From NCBI RefSeq assembly GCF_022024055.1, contig NZ_CP091788.1:1364001-1428000 (forward strand): a stretch of DNA of 64,000 nt, written 5' to 3'. The position numbers and the translations under genes were made by a program. The stretch's first letter is position 1. Every line of letters begins with the position of its first letter. This DNA comes from Prevotella sp. E2-28. Lineage in GTDB: Bacteria > Bacteroidota > Bacteroidia > Bacteroidales > Bacteroidaceae. Under the pieces are notes generated by a model. The model was given only the letters and a program-made list of their open reading frames with translations. It did not search any database and had not been told where the DNA came from. Below, in pieces: positions 16,540-26,131 of this stretch.

Positions 16540-18039
16540 TTACTGATGCTGGTCGCGCAGCAGGTCGTTAACCGTCTTTACAGGATTGAATGTACATAGG
16601 GGCACTTCCACAAAGATAGTACTCCAGTCGCTCATGGCACCATTCCAAAGACCGGGCAACTCTAATGCTTTCAGTTCCTTACCGCTCTTTGACTTGCTGG
16701 AAATGAAACCTGTGGCCTTATCCACGAAGTCTGGCAGGTTAAATGCATTGCCTTTATAGTCCTTCACGGCGCATACTAAGTCAACGGGGTTGAAGTGGGT
16801 GCCCTGTGTGAACATTTTTATATACTCAGCATTGTTTGTGTCAATCTGGCTGCTTTCCAGAATCTGTAAAGAGACTGTGCCGTCCTGATTGTAGGTGAGG
16901 AACGGACCACCGCCAGGCTCGCCAACATTCTTTACTACGCCACAAACACGCATGGGGCGGTTCAACTTGCGGCGCAAATACTCAGCATCAACCTTATTGT
17001 TCTTTGGATTGATGCAGAGATACTTTTCTACGAACTGGGCGATTTGGGCGATTTGGTCGTCTAATGGATTATTATCTAACTGACGCAAATATTCGAAGGC
17101 CTGCTTCTGCAGCGTGACCAATACACCTGCGATAACCTGTTTCCACTCTACGGTTTCGGGCTTTAAGCGGTCGGGCACCACGTTGTCGATATTCTTGATG
17201 AAGATCACGTCGGCCTCAATCTCGTTCAGATTTTCAATCAGTGCGCCATGACCGCCCGGACGGAACAGCAGTGACCCATCGGCCTCGCGAAAAGGTGTGT
17301 TGTCAGGATTGGCAGCAACGGTATCTGTGCTGGGTTTCTGTTCTGAGAACGTGATATCATACTTGATACCGTATTTCTGTGCAAAACCATTAGCTTTCTC
17401 TGCAACTTTAGCCTTGAAGAATTCCAGATGGTCGTGAGAGACTGTAAAGTGTACGTGAGCTTCACCGTTAGAGGCAGCATAGAGCGCTCCTTCTACCAAG
17501 TGTTCTTCCATAGGCGTGCGTGCTCCCTCGGGATACTTATGGAATAGGAGCATACCCTTGGGCAGCTGACCGTAGTTTAGACCTTCTGGACGCAACATGT
17601 TAGCCGCAACAGCCTTATAGTTGCCTTCTGCCATCAATGCCTTGATGCCTTTGCCTTCGTTCTTTTGGCATACGGCATCTAGTGCCTCGTAGAATGCAAA
17701 ATTCTCTATTTCATTGAAATACTTCTTCTCGAAATCGGTGGTAGGTACGTTGTAGTCGGCATCAACGAATGCAAACATATTCTTGAACATACGGCTGGCT
17801 GCACCTGAAGCGGGTACGAACTTTACAATGCGCTTGCCAGCAGCCTTGTAGTCCTCCCATGCTTTGACGTACGTCTTACGCTCATCTGTATTGGGGGCTA
17901 CGATACCATTACCAACAGCAGCTGCTGCTTCTAGTTTCAGAAATGGGAATCCCGTTTCAAACTCCTTCAATTGTGTCTCAATCTGCTCTGCTGTGATACC
18001 ACGCTGAGCAATCTGCTTAAGGTCTTTTTCTGATAGCAT
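16540..18039 (-). CDS. DUF4301 family protein
   Basis: The 499-residue cytoplasmic protein matches the Bacteroidota family DUF4301. Conserved-looking segments are KFVPASGAASRMFKNM (about 73-88) and LFRPGGHGALIENLNEI (about 256-272), both glycine-rich loops of the sort that bind nucleotides or phosphates. The remainder ends in LPGLWNGAMSDWSTIFVEVP. No enzymatic function is established as far as I know; a sugar-nucleotidyltransferase-like fold is a guess. It has no signal peptide and its neighbours (mltG, patatin) do not fix a pathway. Confidence 0.85.
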   Translation of the reverse strand: MLSEKDLKQIAQRGITAEQIETQLKEFETGFPFLKLEAAAAVGNGIVAPNTDERKTYVKAWEDYKAAGKRIVKFVPASGAASRMFKNMFAFVDADYNVPTTDFEKKYFNEIENFAFYEALDAVCQKNEGKGIKALMAEGNYKAVAANMLRPEGLNYGQLPKGMLLFHKYPEGARTPMEEHLVEGALYAASNGEAHVHFTVSHDHLEFFKAKVAEKANGFAQKYGIKYDITFSEQKPSTDTVAANPDNTPFREADGSLLFRPGGHGALIENLNEIEADVIFIKNIDNVVPDRLKPETVEWKQVIAGVLVTLQKQAFEYLRQLDNNPLDDQIAQIAQFVEKYLCINPKNNKVDAEYLRRKLNRPMRVCGVVKNVGEPGGGPFLTYNQDGTVSLQILESSQIDTNNAEYIKMFTQGTHFNPVDLVCAVKDYKGNAFNLPDFVDKATGFISSKSKSGKELKALELPGLWNGAMSDWSTIFVEVPLCTFNPVKTVNDLLRDQHQ

Positions 18040-18100
18040 ATTATTTGCTTTTTTTTATGAAGTGTCTTTGGCCTACAAAATTATGAAAACAAAATGAAAT

Positions 18101-18144
18101 ACCCAAGGAAAAGTGATTTTTTTTGCTTTCCCTTGGGTGTTTTA
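18101..18144 (-). terminator. Terminator of the patatin gene
   Basis: ACCCAAGG (18101-18108) pairs with CCTTGGGT (18131-18138), extended by GGAAAAG and CTTTCC. T-rich tracts follow in both directions. It lies between the patatin stop (18191) and the DUF4301 start. Confidence 0.75.
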
Positions 18145-18190
18145 TTGGTAAGTCTTATTGTATACAACAGTAGTCTAGCCTATACAACTA

Positions 18191-20440
18191 CTAAAAAACA
18201 TATCCCATGTTTATGAACAGATAGGGCTCCTTGGTATGGTTGCTGTAACCCATTGTGGCACCAATGGGGCCTGCTATAGTATTGTAGCTATAGGCTATCT
18301 GGCCACCGAGCATGGTCTTGGTGTCGAGCAGGTTCTTGATTGCCTCCGACTGCTGGGCACCGACCAAACGAAGTTGTATATAGTTGTTGCTGCCGATGCG
18401 TTGCTGTGCTTGAAGTTGCGCTGCAACAAACTGATGGCTGACGTATTCCATATTGCCAATACCAGCGAAGGGCATCTGCTGCTCCACATAGTGGCCAAAC
18501 CATTCACCACCGATGGTGTTACCAAAGATAGCGGGTATGACAGAGCCAAAGAGCAGACGACCATAGAGCATAGGCTGTAGGGTGAAGCGACTGTTGCAAG
18601 AAAAAGACATACGCCAGTTGGCATTAACATCGCTCATACCAGTTTTCTTGCCCAGTTTCGTGCCATCAAGGGCACGGTTGTTGAGTTCTGTAAAGTTATT
18701 CGTTACGTAGGCGTATTCAGCTTTGAAACGGGCACCACGCGTAGGGAAGTTCCAGTCATCTTCGCTGTTGTATTCTGTTCGGGCGCGATAGCTGAAGAAA
18801 TGTTCGTTCTTGAGTGTTACTTGTGGCGAGTTTGCTGCACCAAGCTTATTACGGTAGTGCATGAAGTCCCAGCGCAGTCCCATTTGCACGTCGAAGTTCT
18901 TCATGTTAAAGTTGATGGGTGTGAACTCGCCTTGGTACTGATTATATAGAATGTTGTACGAGCGATCGCCCTCCATATAGATATCCACATCGTTTTTGCG
19001 GAAAGTAAAACTCAGGGTAGGACGAGTGAAACTGCGAGGGTGAACAGTTAAGTCACCGCGTACCATCATACGCTTGCCTAATCGTGCAGTGATGTCTGTG
19101 CTGACCGGAATGGTAGTCTTCAGCGGAATAGCAAGACCAAGTTGCATGGCTACATATTCCTCGGTGTCGTAACGTACGCCAGCATGGAGTTGTATGGACT
19201 TTTTGTTACCTGCTGAGAGAATGACACGTACGCCATCACCTTCTGGCTTTAGCCTGCATTCGGCGGTCTGATAGAATAAGTCCATGCGCATCGTGGTGGT
19301 GAGTTCCTGTTCCAGTTTCGCATCAATACTGTCACGCTTGTTCAGTTTGAATTTCTGTTGCAAGAACCGCTCGTCCTGTTGTGTCATGTTCTCAAAGGTA
19401 TAACCGATGATGCGCTGGCGCTCAGTCATCACATTTGGCCGCAGAGGTTGAAGGATAGTCGGATGGAAAGAATCGTCAATACCGATGCGTTTCTTGAGGG
19501 CGATAATTTCATCCCAGTGGCGCATAGCTTCCTCCTCGCCGTAACGTATGAGTGAGTCAATAGCTGCTGCGGAAAAACTTGCAGTAGAGTAGGCGCGAGG
19601 GTCGACGTTCATATACAGGTCGGTGAGGGCTTTGTTCTCTTCGTATTTGTTGATACAGTTGATATCAATAATCTGTCCGACAATACTCATGGTACCCCTT
19701 ATCTCTTCAGCTTTTTTCGGTTTGCCTGATAAGGTGATACCGATAACGATATCAGCACCCATCTCGCGGGCTACATCTACAGGGAAATTATTCTTCATAC
19801 CTCCATCGACAAGTATCATGTCACCGATTCTGACGGGAGAGAAAGCTGCAGGGATGGCCATCGAAGCACGCATGGCCTGTGGCAGTCGTCCACTATGGAA
19901 CACGACCTCAGTATTGTCCATGATGTTAGTAGCTACACAGGCAAAAGGAATGCGAAGGTCGCGCGAGAAATCAAGTGAATCCGTATAGCCAGTGCAGAGT
20001 TGCTGGAATAGTTCTGCCAGATTCTTTCCTCTAATGAAACCACCAGCGTTCATATCTCGTTTGCCGATGGTGATACCCGTTGAAATGAGATAGGTGTTCT
20101 GCTTTCTACGATCCTCGAGGCTTTGACGATGCAGGTTCTCCTTATCAGTAATGACGTAACTCCAGTCTTGGGCTTTTACCACGGAGTCTAGCGAATGGGC
20201 GTTATAGCCAATGGCGTAGAGTCCACCAACAATGCTGCCTATTGATGTACCCGCGACCATGTCGATGGGGATGCCAGCCCGCTCCAATACTTTTAGCACA
20301 CCGATATGTGCCATGCCCTTAGCACCGCCGCCACTCAATACGACAGCTACTTTTTTCCTTTTTGCAGTAGAGGCATCTGTCTCTGCATTCATGGTGCCGC
20401 ATATCATCATGACGGCTATGATCATCAGAATCTTTTTCAT
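18191..20440 (-). CDS. Patatin-like phospholipase with C-terminal BamA-type barrel
   Basis: The 749-residue protein has a signal peptide (about 1-19). The patatin domain shows the oxyanion motif GGGAKG (37-42), the nucleophile elbow GTSIG (Ser66) and the catalytic Asp in DGG (Asp212). A POTRA-like middle region follows, then from about 390 a beta-barrel of the surface-antigen/Omp85 type ending in INMGYVF with the terminal aromatic. The layout matches PlpD-like type Vd autotransporters and their Bacteroidota relatives: a lipase linked to its own outer-membrane barrel. A -7-like TATCTTTG sits on the minus strand at 20504-20497. Confidence 0.9.
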   Translation of the reverse strand: MKKILMIIAVMMICGTMNAETDASTAKRKKVAVVLSGGGAKGMAHIGVLKVLERAGIPIDMVAGTSIGSIVGGLYAIGYNAHSLDSVVKAQDWSYVITDKENLHRQSLEDRRKQNTYLISTGITIGKRDMNAGGFIRGKNLAELFQQLCTGYTDSLDFSRDLRIPFACVATNIMDNTEVVFHSGRLPQAMRASMAIPAAFSPVRIGDMILVDGGMKNNFPVDVAREMGADIVIGITLSGKPKKAEEIRGTMSIVGQIIDINCINKYEENKALTDLYMNVDPRAYSTASFSAAAIDSLIRYGEEEAMRHWDEIIALKKRIGIDDSFHPTILQPLRPNVMTERQRIIGYTFENMTQQDERFLQQKFKLNKRDSIDAKLEQELTTTMRMDLFYQTAECRLKPEGDGVRVILSAGNKKSIQLHAGVRYDTEEYVAMQLGLAIPLKTTIPVSTDITARLGKRMMVRGDLTVHPRSFTRPTLSFTFRKNDVDIYMEGDRSYNILYNQYQGEFTPINFNMKNFDVQMGLRWDFMHYRNKLGAANSPQVTLKNEHFFSYRARTEYNSEDDWNFPTRGARFKAEYAYVTNNFTELNNRALDGTKLGKKTGMSDVNANWRMSFSCNSRFTLQPMLYGRLLFGSVIPAIFGNTIGGEWFGHYVEQQMPFAGIGNMEYVSHQFVAAQLQAQQRIGSNNYIQLRLVGAQQSEAIKNLLDTKTMLGGQIAYSYNTIAGPIGATMGYSNHTKEPYLFINMGYVF

Positions 20441-20545
20441 GTAAATACCCAGTTAACCTTATGTGATGTTCCTGCTTTAGGTTTTAAATATGGGGACAAA
20501 GATACAAATTTTTCTTAAAAAGCTAGATAATAAAGACTTTTTTTG

Positions 20546-20553
20546 TACATTTG
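20546..20553 (+). promoter_or_regulatory. -7 box directly upstream of hemW
   Basis: TACATTTG fits TAnnTTTG and ends 10 bases before the ATG at 20564. No TTG at the -33 distance is visible. If used, the transcript would have almost no leader. Confidence 0.5.
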
Positions 20554-20563
20554 TACCAAGAAA

Positions 20564-21679
20564 ATGGCTGGTATCTACATTCACATCCCGTTTTGTAAAA
20601 GTCGCTGTGTGTATTGTGACTTCTATTCAACCACATCGTTGACACTTGGTCAACGATATGTTGATGTCGTGTGTAAAGAGATGGAGAAAAGAGCTAAGAC
20701 GTATGATGGTAAGGTGGTTGAGACGGTGTATTTGGGAGGTGGCACGCCTTCACAGTTGTCTGAGACACTCTTGCGACAACTTTTTGAATGTCTATATCAG
20801 GCGTATGATATCTCAACGGAGGCCGAGGTGACAATGGAATGTAACCCTGATGACGTGACGGAAGCGTTTGCACGAATGATTTCGCTGTTACCCGTGAACC
20901 GCGTGTCGATGGGAGCGCAGACTTTTTCTCAAGAACGATTACTATTCATGCGGCGCCGACATACGGCAGAACAGGTGAAGGAGGCTGTAGAGCGCTTGCG
21001 TAAGGCTGGCATCCAGAATATTAGTATAGACCTAATGTACGGCTTTCCCAACGAGACGATGGCGGAGTGGGAGTGTGACATACAGGAAGCTGTCTCTCTC
21101 GACGTAGAGCATCTGTCTGCGTATGCTCTGCAGTATGAAGTGGGTACACCACTTTATAAGATGTTAAAGCGAGGTGAGGTAACGGAGATAGACGAGGAGT
21201 TGGAGCGACAGATGTATTTCCAATTGATAGATACACTGTCAGAGGCTGGATTTGAACATTACGAGATTAGTAACTGGGGAAAGCCTGGTTATCACTCACG
21301 TCATAACAGCAACTACTGGAATCAAACACCTTATATCGGACTTGGTGCTGCGGCTCATTCTTTTGACGGGAAGAATCGTCAGTGGAATGTAGCTGATATC
21401 CACCAGTATATGGAGGGCATGGAAAAGGGTGAACCCTGCGTGGAATACGAAGAGCTCACCCCCGACAATCATTATAACGAAATCGTGATGACGGCCTTGC
21501 GTACCTCTAAAGGTTTGTCATTGGATAATTTGTCGCCTGTCTATGCTGACTATTGTCTGCGTCAAGCAAAGCGTTTCATTGATGACGGGCTTCTTGCGAT
21601 GGATAATAAAAACTTACGACTGACTCGCGAGGGACTCTTTGTCAGCGATATGATTATGGCTGAACTAATGAAGGTCTAA
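20564..21679 (+). CDS. hemW: Radical SAM heme chaperone HemW
   Basis: The 371-residue product starts MAGIYIHIPFCKSRCVYC, with the radical SAM Cys11, Cys15 and Cys18. Further family segments are YLGGGTPSQL, NRVSMGAQTF and the HemN C-terminal domain. The extra histidine-containing features of oxygen-independent coproporphyrinogen oxidase HemN are not evident, so HemW, the heme-insertion chaperone, is the better call. The frame extends upstream to a TTG at 20543, but that lies before the -7 box; ATG 20564 matches the conserved N-terminus. It overlaps the convergent DUF4861 gene by 4 bases. Confidence 0.93.
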   Translation: MAGIYIHIPFCKSRCVYCDFYSTTSLTLGQRYVDVVCKEMEKRAKTYDGKVVETVYLGGGTPSQLSETLLRQLFECLYQAYDISTEAEVTMECNPDDVTEAFARMISLLPVNRVSMGAQTFSQERLLFMRRRHTAEQVKEAVERLRKAGIQNISIDLMYGFPNETMAEWECDIQEAVSLDVEHLSAYALQYEVGTPLYKMLKRGEVTEIDEELERQMYFQLIDTLSEAGFEHYEISNWGKPGYHSRHNSNYWNQTPYIGLGAAAHSFDGKNRQWNVADIHQYMEGMEKGEPCVEYEELTPDNHYNEIVMTALRTSKGLSLDNLSPVYADYCLRQAKRFIDDGLLAMDNKNLRLTREGLFVSDMIMAELMKV

Positions 21680-22887
21680 AACGATACCTTTACGGACTCC
21701 TCACTCTCCTTTCGCCATATTTTTAACCAATTGAACCACTCTTTAGATGAGTGAAAACCGAAAGTTTCATTAGCTGAGCAATACACAATTTTGTAAGACA
21801 TGTGCGAACCTTTTGTTTTTACCACGAAAGCATAATTGTCCTTATTGGCAGGTTCTTCGTTAACAATATTTTCGCGCGGAATGAGAATTCCTAGTCCTAC
21901 GGTCTCACGATTCCATTTTACGGTATCCGTAGAGGGGTAGTCGGTACCCCAGCAGGCACGCAATCCTTTCTTGTCGGAGAATTCCTCTGAACCTTTCACG
22001 TTGATAATACCTGTAGAGAAGCGGTAGTCACTGGCATCACGATTGAAATATACGTCTACATCCGTATCACGATGACCTGCATACTGGGTGTAGCGAACAA
22101 TCATGTTGATGGCGGGTTTATCTGCTTCTGCTTTCCATCCCTGATCAATGATCTCTACAATGGTACGTAGCGGACCATAGGAGATTACACGTTGGGTGCG
22201 ATTCTTCACAGGGTCAATCATTGTAGGCTCCTTTCCATTCCATCCACGGAAGGCACCAAGCCCAAAGGTGTTTCCTACCCACAGTACATCATCGCCGTAA
22301 CCTGCTTTCTTCTGATCGGCTTGTGTATAAAACTGTGTGGCTTGTAGTTCCAGTCGTTTCTGGAACTTACCGTAAAGGTCGGGTGTCTGACGCTTGTCGA
22401 AATAGATGCGGATGCCGTTGAGTTCGCTTTCGAAATCTACGCCGTGATGATGTAGCAGGTTGTAGGAGTTGGCACAATCGCCCCTCACGGTAAGGCTCGA
22501 CACAAAGTTGTTATGCTTGTTTTTCTCCTTCACCTTATCATTGCGCATCAACATCTCTGCATAAACACGTGCAGGATAGGGGCGCGGTTCGCCCTCACTG
22601 TAGAGGGTCACTGTGTAGTTTTTCTGCTCTTTACCCTTTAAATCGGCTAAGAAGCAAAGTTCATCAAATGTTTCATCCAGATTGATGTCGTCCAACTGAC
22701 AGGGAATTTCCTGCTCGCTGAATGTTACTAATGCAGAACGTACTTCCCCGTATTTATCCAATGAGAGGATGATGGGTTGGTTAAATCTTTCTTTTGATGA
22801 TGGGTTCTTGACGTTGATAGTCAAAGTTTGTTGTGCACTCATAGCCATAGGCATACAGAGCGCAAAAACAAGGAAAAGATACTTCAT
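21676..22887 (-). CDS. Secreted DUF4861 domain protein
   Basis: The 403-residue product has a signal peptide (MKYLFLVFALCMPMAMSAQQ) followed by a single DUF4861 domain. The same domain forms the C-terminal half of the GH105 enzyme at 26132-28429: both have the ERFNQP/EYREQV opening, a His-rich YNLLHHHGVDFE or YHHDHGRG segment, and closing ...YKIVYCSA or YTYYFGSAWSKF stretches. DUF4861 proteins are common in pectin-degrading Bacteroidota, with unsettled activity. Here it is monocistronic and convergent with hemW. A role in pectic glycan processing is inferred from the domain's usual partners. Confidence 0.82.
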   Translation of the reverse strand: MKYLFLVFALCMPMAMSAQQTLTINVKNPSSKERFNQPIILSLDKYGEVRSALVTFSEQEIPCQLDDINLDETFDELCFLADLKGKEQKNYTVTLYSEGEPRPYPARVYAEMLMRNDKVKEKNKHNNFVSSLTVRGDCANSYNLLHHHGVDFESELNGIRIYFDKRQTPDLYGKFQKRLELQATQFYTQADQKKAGYGDDVLWVGNTFGLGAFRGWNGKEPTMIDPVKNRTQRVISYGPLRTIVEIIDQGWKAEADKPAINMIVRYTQYAGHRDTDVDVYFNRDASDYRFSTGIINVKGSEEFSDKKGLRACWGTDYPSTDTVKWNRETVGLGILIPRENIVNEEPANKDNYAFVVKTKGSHMSYKIVYCSANETFGFHSSKEWFNWLKIWRKESEESVKVSF

Positions 22888-22963
22888 GATGTCTTAGTTT
22901 TTTTACAAAAGTAACAGAAATGTGCGAAAAGTGTAGAGTTGTTAAAAAAAATTAGGTTAAAAT

Positions 22964-22994
22964 TTGGATTATTCAAGATATTTTAGTAATTTTG
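22964..22994 (+). promoter_or_regulatory. Promoter of the GldB-like gene
   Basis: TTG at 22964-22966 within TTTGG, a 20-bp spacer and TAATTTTG at 22987-22994. The predicted start of transcription (about 23001) lies downstream of the longest possible start codon, which fixes translation at the TTG at 23028. Confidence 0.82.
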
Positions 22995-23027
22995 CACTCA
23001 AATTTAACAAAATCAAATTCCATAACG

Positions 23028-23822
23028 TTGAAGAAGCTTTCATTTTTACTATTGCTAACTATGTTTATCTGCATAGGATGCCAATGGAAATATCAATCTC
23101 CTGACGAAACCGAAAAGGTAGGGGTGATTGAGGTAGAGCGTTTTGATCGTATGGAATATCTTTATCTTACTACGGGTGATTTTTCTGCTCTCCAGCAGAT
23201 GAAGACTCTCTATCCTAGTGAGACGCGTATCTTGATAGAAGATGTACTGAAACTGGGTAGGGTAGATGAGCCGGATATCAACACCCGTTTCTTGGTATTT
23301 TTCCAAGATAGTACGTTGCAGGCATTGATGCAGGGCGTGGATGAGCAGTATAAGGATATTACTGACCTGAATAAAGAACTGACCGCTAATTTTACGAAGT
23401 TGACGAGGAGGTTTCCTAGGTTGGAAGTGCCTCGAATCTATACACAGATAGGTTCACTGGATCAGAGTATTGTGGTAGGCGACTCACTGGTAGGTATCTC
23501 ACTTGATAAATACTTGGGAGCAGATTATCCCATCTACCTGAAATATGGTTATACCGAAAAGCAGCGTTCTACGATGACTCGCAAGTATATAGTGCCCGAC
23601 TGTTTGAGTTTTTACCTGTTACGCCATTTCCCGGTGCCAGAATGGGCTGCCAAATCCGTAGAATTGCGTCATGCTCATATGGCTGATATACAGTATGTGG
23701 TGAATCAGATAATGGGACAGCGTTTCTTTGATAACGAGCAAGTCTTGGAGGTGGAAAAATTCGTACAACAGCATCCTGAGGTGACCTTTGAGGACTTGCT
23801 GTGTGCTAAAAATCATCAATAG
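23028..23822 (+). CDS. GldB-like lipoprotein
   Basis: The 264-residue product uses a TTG start chosen because the promoter rules out the upstream one. Its N-terminus is a lipoprotein signal with Cys18 (LLTMFICIGC). The body matches the GldB family: VIEVERFDRMEYL, PRIYTQIGSLDQSIVVGDSLVGISLDKYLGADYPIY and MTRKYIVPDCLSFYLL. GldB is a lipoprotein needed for gliding in flavobacteria; homologues occur in non-gliding Bacteroidota, where the role is unclear. It precedes the S9 peptidase by 74 bases and may share transcripts with it. Confidence 0.85.
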   Translation: MKKLSFLLLLTMFICIGCQWKYQSPDETEKVGVIEVERFDRMEYLYLTTGDFSALQQMKTLYPSETRILIEDVLKLGRVDEPDINTRFLVFFQDSTLQALMQGVDEQYKDITDLNKELTANFTKLTRRFPRLEVPRIYTQIGSLDQSIVVGDSLVGISLDKYLGADYPIYLKYGYTEKQRSTMTRKYIVPDCLSFYLLRHFPVPEWAAKSVELRHAHMADIQYVVNQIMGQRFFDNEQVLEVEKFVQQHPEVTFEDLLCAKNHQ

Positions 23823-23896
23823 CCACGATTATTTGGGGATATTCTTAGTGTTTTTCGCAGAATTTTCGTATTTTTGCTTCGAAATTTTGCAAAGAT

Positions 23897-26116
23897 ATGA
23901 AAAAACTATTTATAGGTGCTATGCTGTTTGCTGCGGTCAGTCAGGTGATGGCTGCTGGTAAACTGGATTTGAAAGAGATTACAAAAGGTGCTTTTCGTGA
24001 AAAAACGATAGCTGCTGTTAACCCGATGTCTGATGGTGAGACGTATGCGCAGATATCGTCTAACGGTAAGCAGATTGTGCAGTATTCGTATAAGACGGGT
24101 AAGCAGGTGGCTGTGCTCTTTGATGCTGACAAGGCACGTGGTGCCAAGGTAGAGCGCATTGATGGATACGTGATGAGTCCTACGGGTAAGCGTCTGCTTA
24201 TCCAGACACAGACAAAGAGTATCTATCGTCGTTCATTCACAGCGGTGTATTATATCTTCACGATAGCCAATAATAAGTTGGAACCACTGAGCGATGGCGG
24301 TCCTCAGCAGACGCCAATATGGAGTCCTGATGGTGAGCAGGTAGCTTTTGTGCGCGATAATAATATCCACTTGGTTAAACTACTGTATAACAATGCCGAG
24401 AGTCAGGTAACGAAGGACGGAAAATTCAACGAGGTAATCAACGGTATTCCCGATTGGGTGAATGAAGAGGAGTTCTCTTTCAACTCGTCAATGGTGTTTA
24501 CGGCTGACTCGAAACAAATCGTGTGGGTGCGCTACGATGAGAGTCAGGTGAAGGAGTTTTCTATGCCGATGTTCCATCTGGATGCTGAGAATAAAGGCGC
24601 CTATGCCTATACCTACAAGTATCCGAAAGCAGGCGATGATAACTCGAAAGTCTGTTTGATGAGCTATGATATCAAGAGTCATCAGACGCGCCAGATGCAG
24701 TTGCCCCTTGATGCTGATGGCTATATCCCCCGTATTAAGGCTACAAACGATGCGTCGAAGGTGCTGGCTTTTACGCTGAATCGTCATCAGGATTGTCTTA
24801 GAGTCTATGCAGTGAATCCGTTGAGCACGAACTGTAAGCTGATTATCGAGGATAAAGTAGATAAATATATCAATGAGAATGTTTTTGCCAATATTGCTAT
24901 AACAGACAAACACTTAGTGCTGACCAGCGAGCGCGACGGGTATAATCATATTTACCTTTATACGCTTAACGGACAGTTGGTGCGTAGTGTGGGTGATTTG
25001 GAAAAGCCTGGACAACGTCTTGGAGGGGTCGCTCATACCATTGTGACAGATATCTATGGCTATAATGAACTGACGGGTGACCTTTATTTCGCAGCCCTGT
25101 CTGCAGGAGCTATCGATCAGAAAGTCTATGTGTCACATAAGGATGGAAAGGTGGAATGTCTGACAGACAAGAACGGTTGGAACTCGGCTATCTTCTCTTC
25201 TGATTTCAAGAACTTTCTCTGTATATGGAGCGACATGAATCATCCCACGGTTTATACGCTTTGTAATAATCAGGGAAAGGTTCAGACCACCCTCTTAGAC
25301 AATCAAGCTTTGGCAAATACATATGCCAGCTATGATATGGGTACGAAAGAGTTTTTTGTCTTTACTACGCCTGAGACAAAACTCATGGGCTATATGGTAA
25401 AACCGGCTAATTTTGACCCTAATAAAAAGTATCCAGTCATCATGTATCAATATGGTGGTCCTGGCTCACAACAGGTAAAGAATGCCTGGGGTATCGGCAT
25501 GAGTGGACAGGGAGCGATTCTGGAGCAATATCTTTGTCAGCAGGGCTACATCTGTGTATGCGTAGATAATCGTGGCACAGGAGGACGTGGCGCCGAGTTT
25601 GAGAAGTGTACCTATTTACGCTTGGGTGAACTGGAGGCCCGCGACCAGGTAGAGACAGCCCTGTGGCTTGGAAAACAGTCGTATGTGGATAAAGACCGTA
25701 TCGCTATTTGGGGCTGGTCGTATGGTGGCTGGAACACGCTAATGTCTATGTCAGAGGGCCGTCCCGTTTTCCGTTGTGGTGTGGCTATCGCGCCTCCCAC
25801 CTGCTGGCGCTTTTATGACACTATCTATACAGAGCGTTTTATGCGCACACCGAAGGAGAACGCTTCTGGTTATGATGAGGTGTGCCCCATTGCTCGTGCA
25901 GAAAAGCTGAGTGGTGCCCTGTTGCTTATTCATGGTCTGGCCGATGATAATGTGCATTATCAGAATTCGGCAGTCTATATGGATGCCCTTGTACAGGCCG
26001 ACAAGGATTTCCGCCAGTTGGTCTATACCAACAAAAATCACAGCATATTTGGAGGTAATACGCGTAATCACCTGTTCCGCCAATGTGTCAATTTCTTTAA
26101 TGAGAATATGAAATAA
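23897..26116 (+). CDS. DPP-IV-type prolyl peptidase (S9 family)
   Basis: The 739-residue product has a signal peptide (about 1-19, ending VMAAG), an N-terminal beta-propeller (DPPIV_N) and a C-terminal alpha/beta-hydrolase domain from about 490. The triad is visible: Ser608 in GWSYGG, Asp683 in HGLADDNVH and His715 in NKNHSIFGG. This class removes X-Pro dipeptides or tripeptides from peptides in the periplasm or at the surface; the exact specificity cannot be told. A -7-like TATTTTTG lies at 23869-23876. The GH105 gene starts 15 bases downstream. Confidence 0.93.
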   Translation: MKKLFIGAMLFAAVSQVMAAGKLDLKEITKGAFREKTIAAVNPMSDGETYAQISSNGKQIVQYSYKTGKQVAVLFDADKARGAKVERIDGYVMSPTGKRLLIQTQTKSIYRRSFTAVYYIFTIANNKLEPLSDGGPQQTPIWSPDGEQVAFVRDNNIHLVKLLYNNAESQVTKDGKFNEVINGIPDWVNEEEFSFNSSMVFTADSKQIVWVRYDESQVKEFSMPMFHLDAENKGAYAYTYKYPKAGDDNSKVCLMSYDIKSHQTRQMQLPLDADGYIPRIKATNDASKVLAFTLNRHQDCLRVYAVNPLSTNCKLIIEDKVDKYINENVFANIAITDKHLVLTSERDGYNHIYLYTLNGQLVRSVGDLEKPGQRLGGVAHTIVTDIYGYNELTGDLYFAALSAGAIDQKVYVSHKDGKVECLTDKNGWNSAIFSSDFKNFLCIWSDMNHPTVYTLCNNQGKVQTTLLDNQALANTYASYDMGTKEFFVFTTPETKLMGYMVKPANFDPNKKYPVIMYQYGGPGSQQVKNAWGIGMSGQGAILEQYLCQQGYICVCVDNRGTGGRGAEFEKCTYLRLGELEARDQVETALWLGKQSYVDKDRIAIWGWSYGGWNTLMSMSEGRPVFRCGVAIAPPTCWRFYDTIYTERFMRTPKENASGYDEVCPIARAEKLSGALLLIHGLADDNVHYQNSAVYMDALVQADKDFRQLVYTNKNHSIFGGNTRNHLFRQCVNFFNENMK

Positions 26117-26131
26117 AAAACTATAATCCAC

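Noticed and set aside
22992..23027. Upstream start of the GldB-like gene
   Set aside because: It lies at or before the predicted transcription start; the lipoprotein signal begins at 23028.
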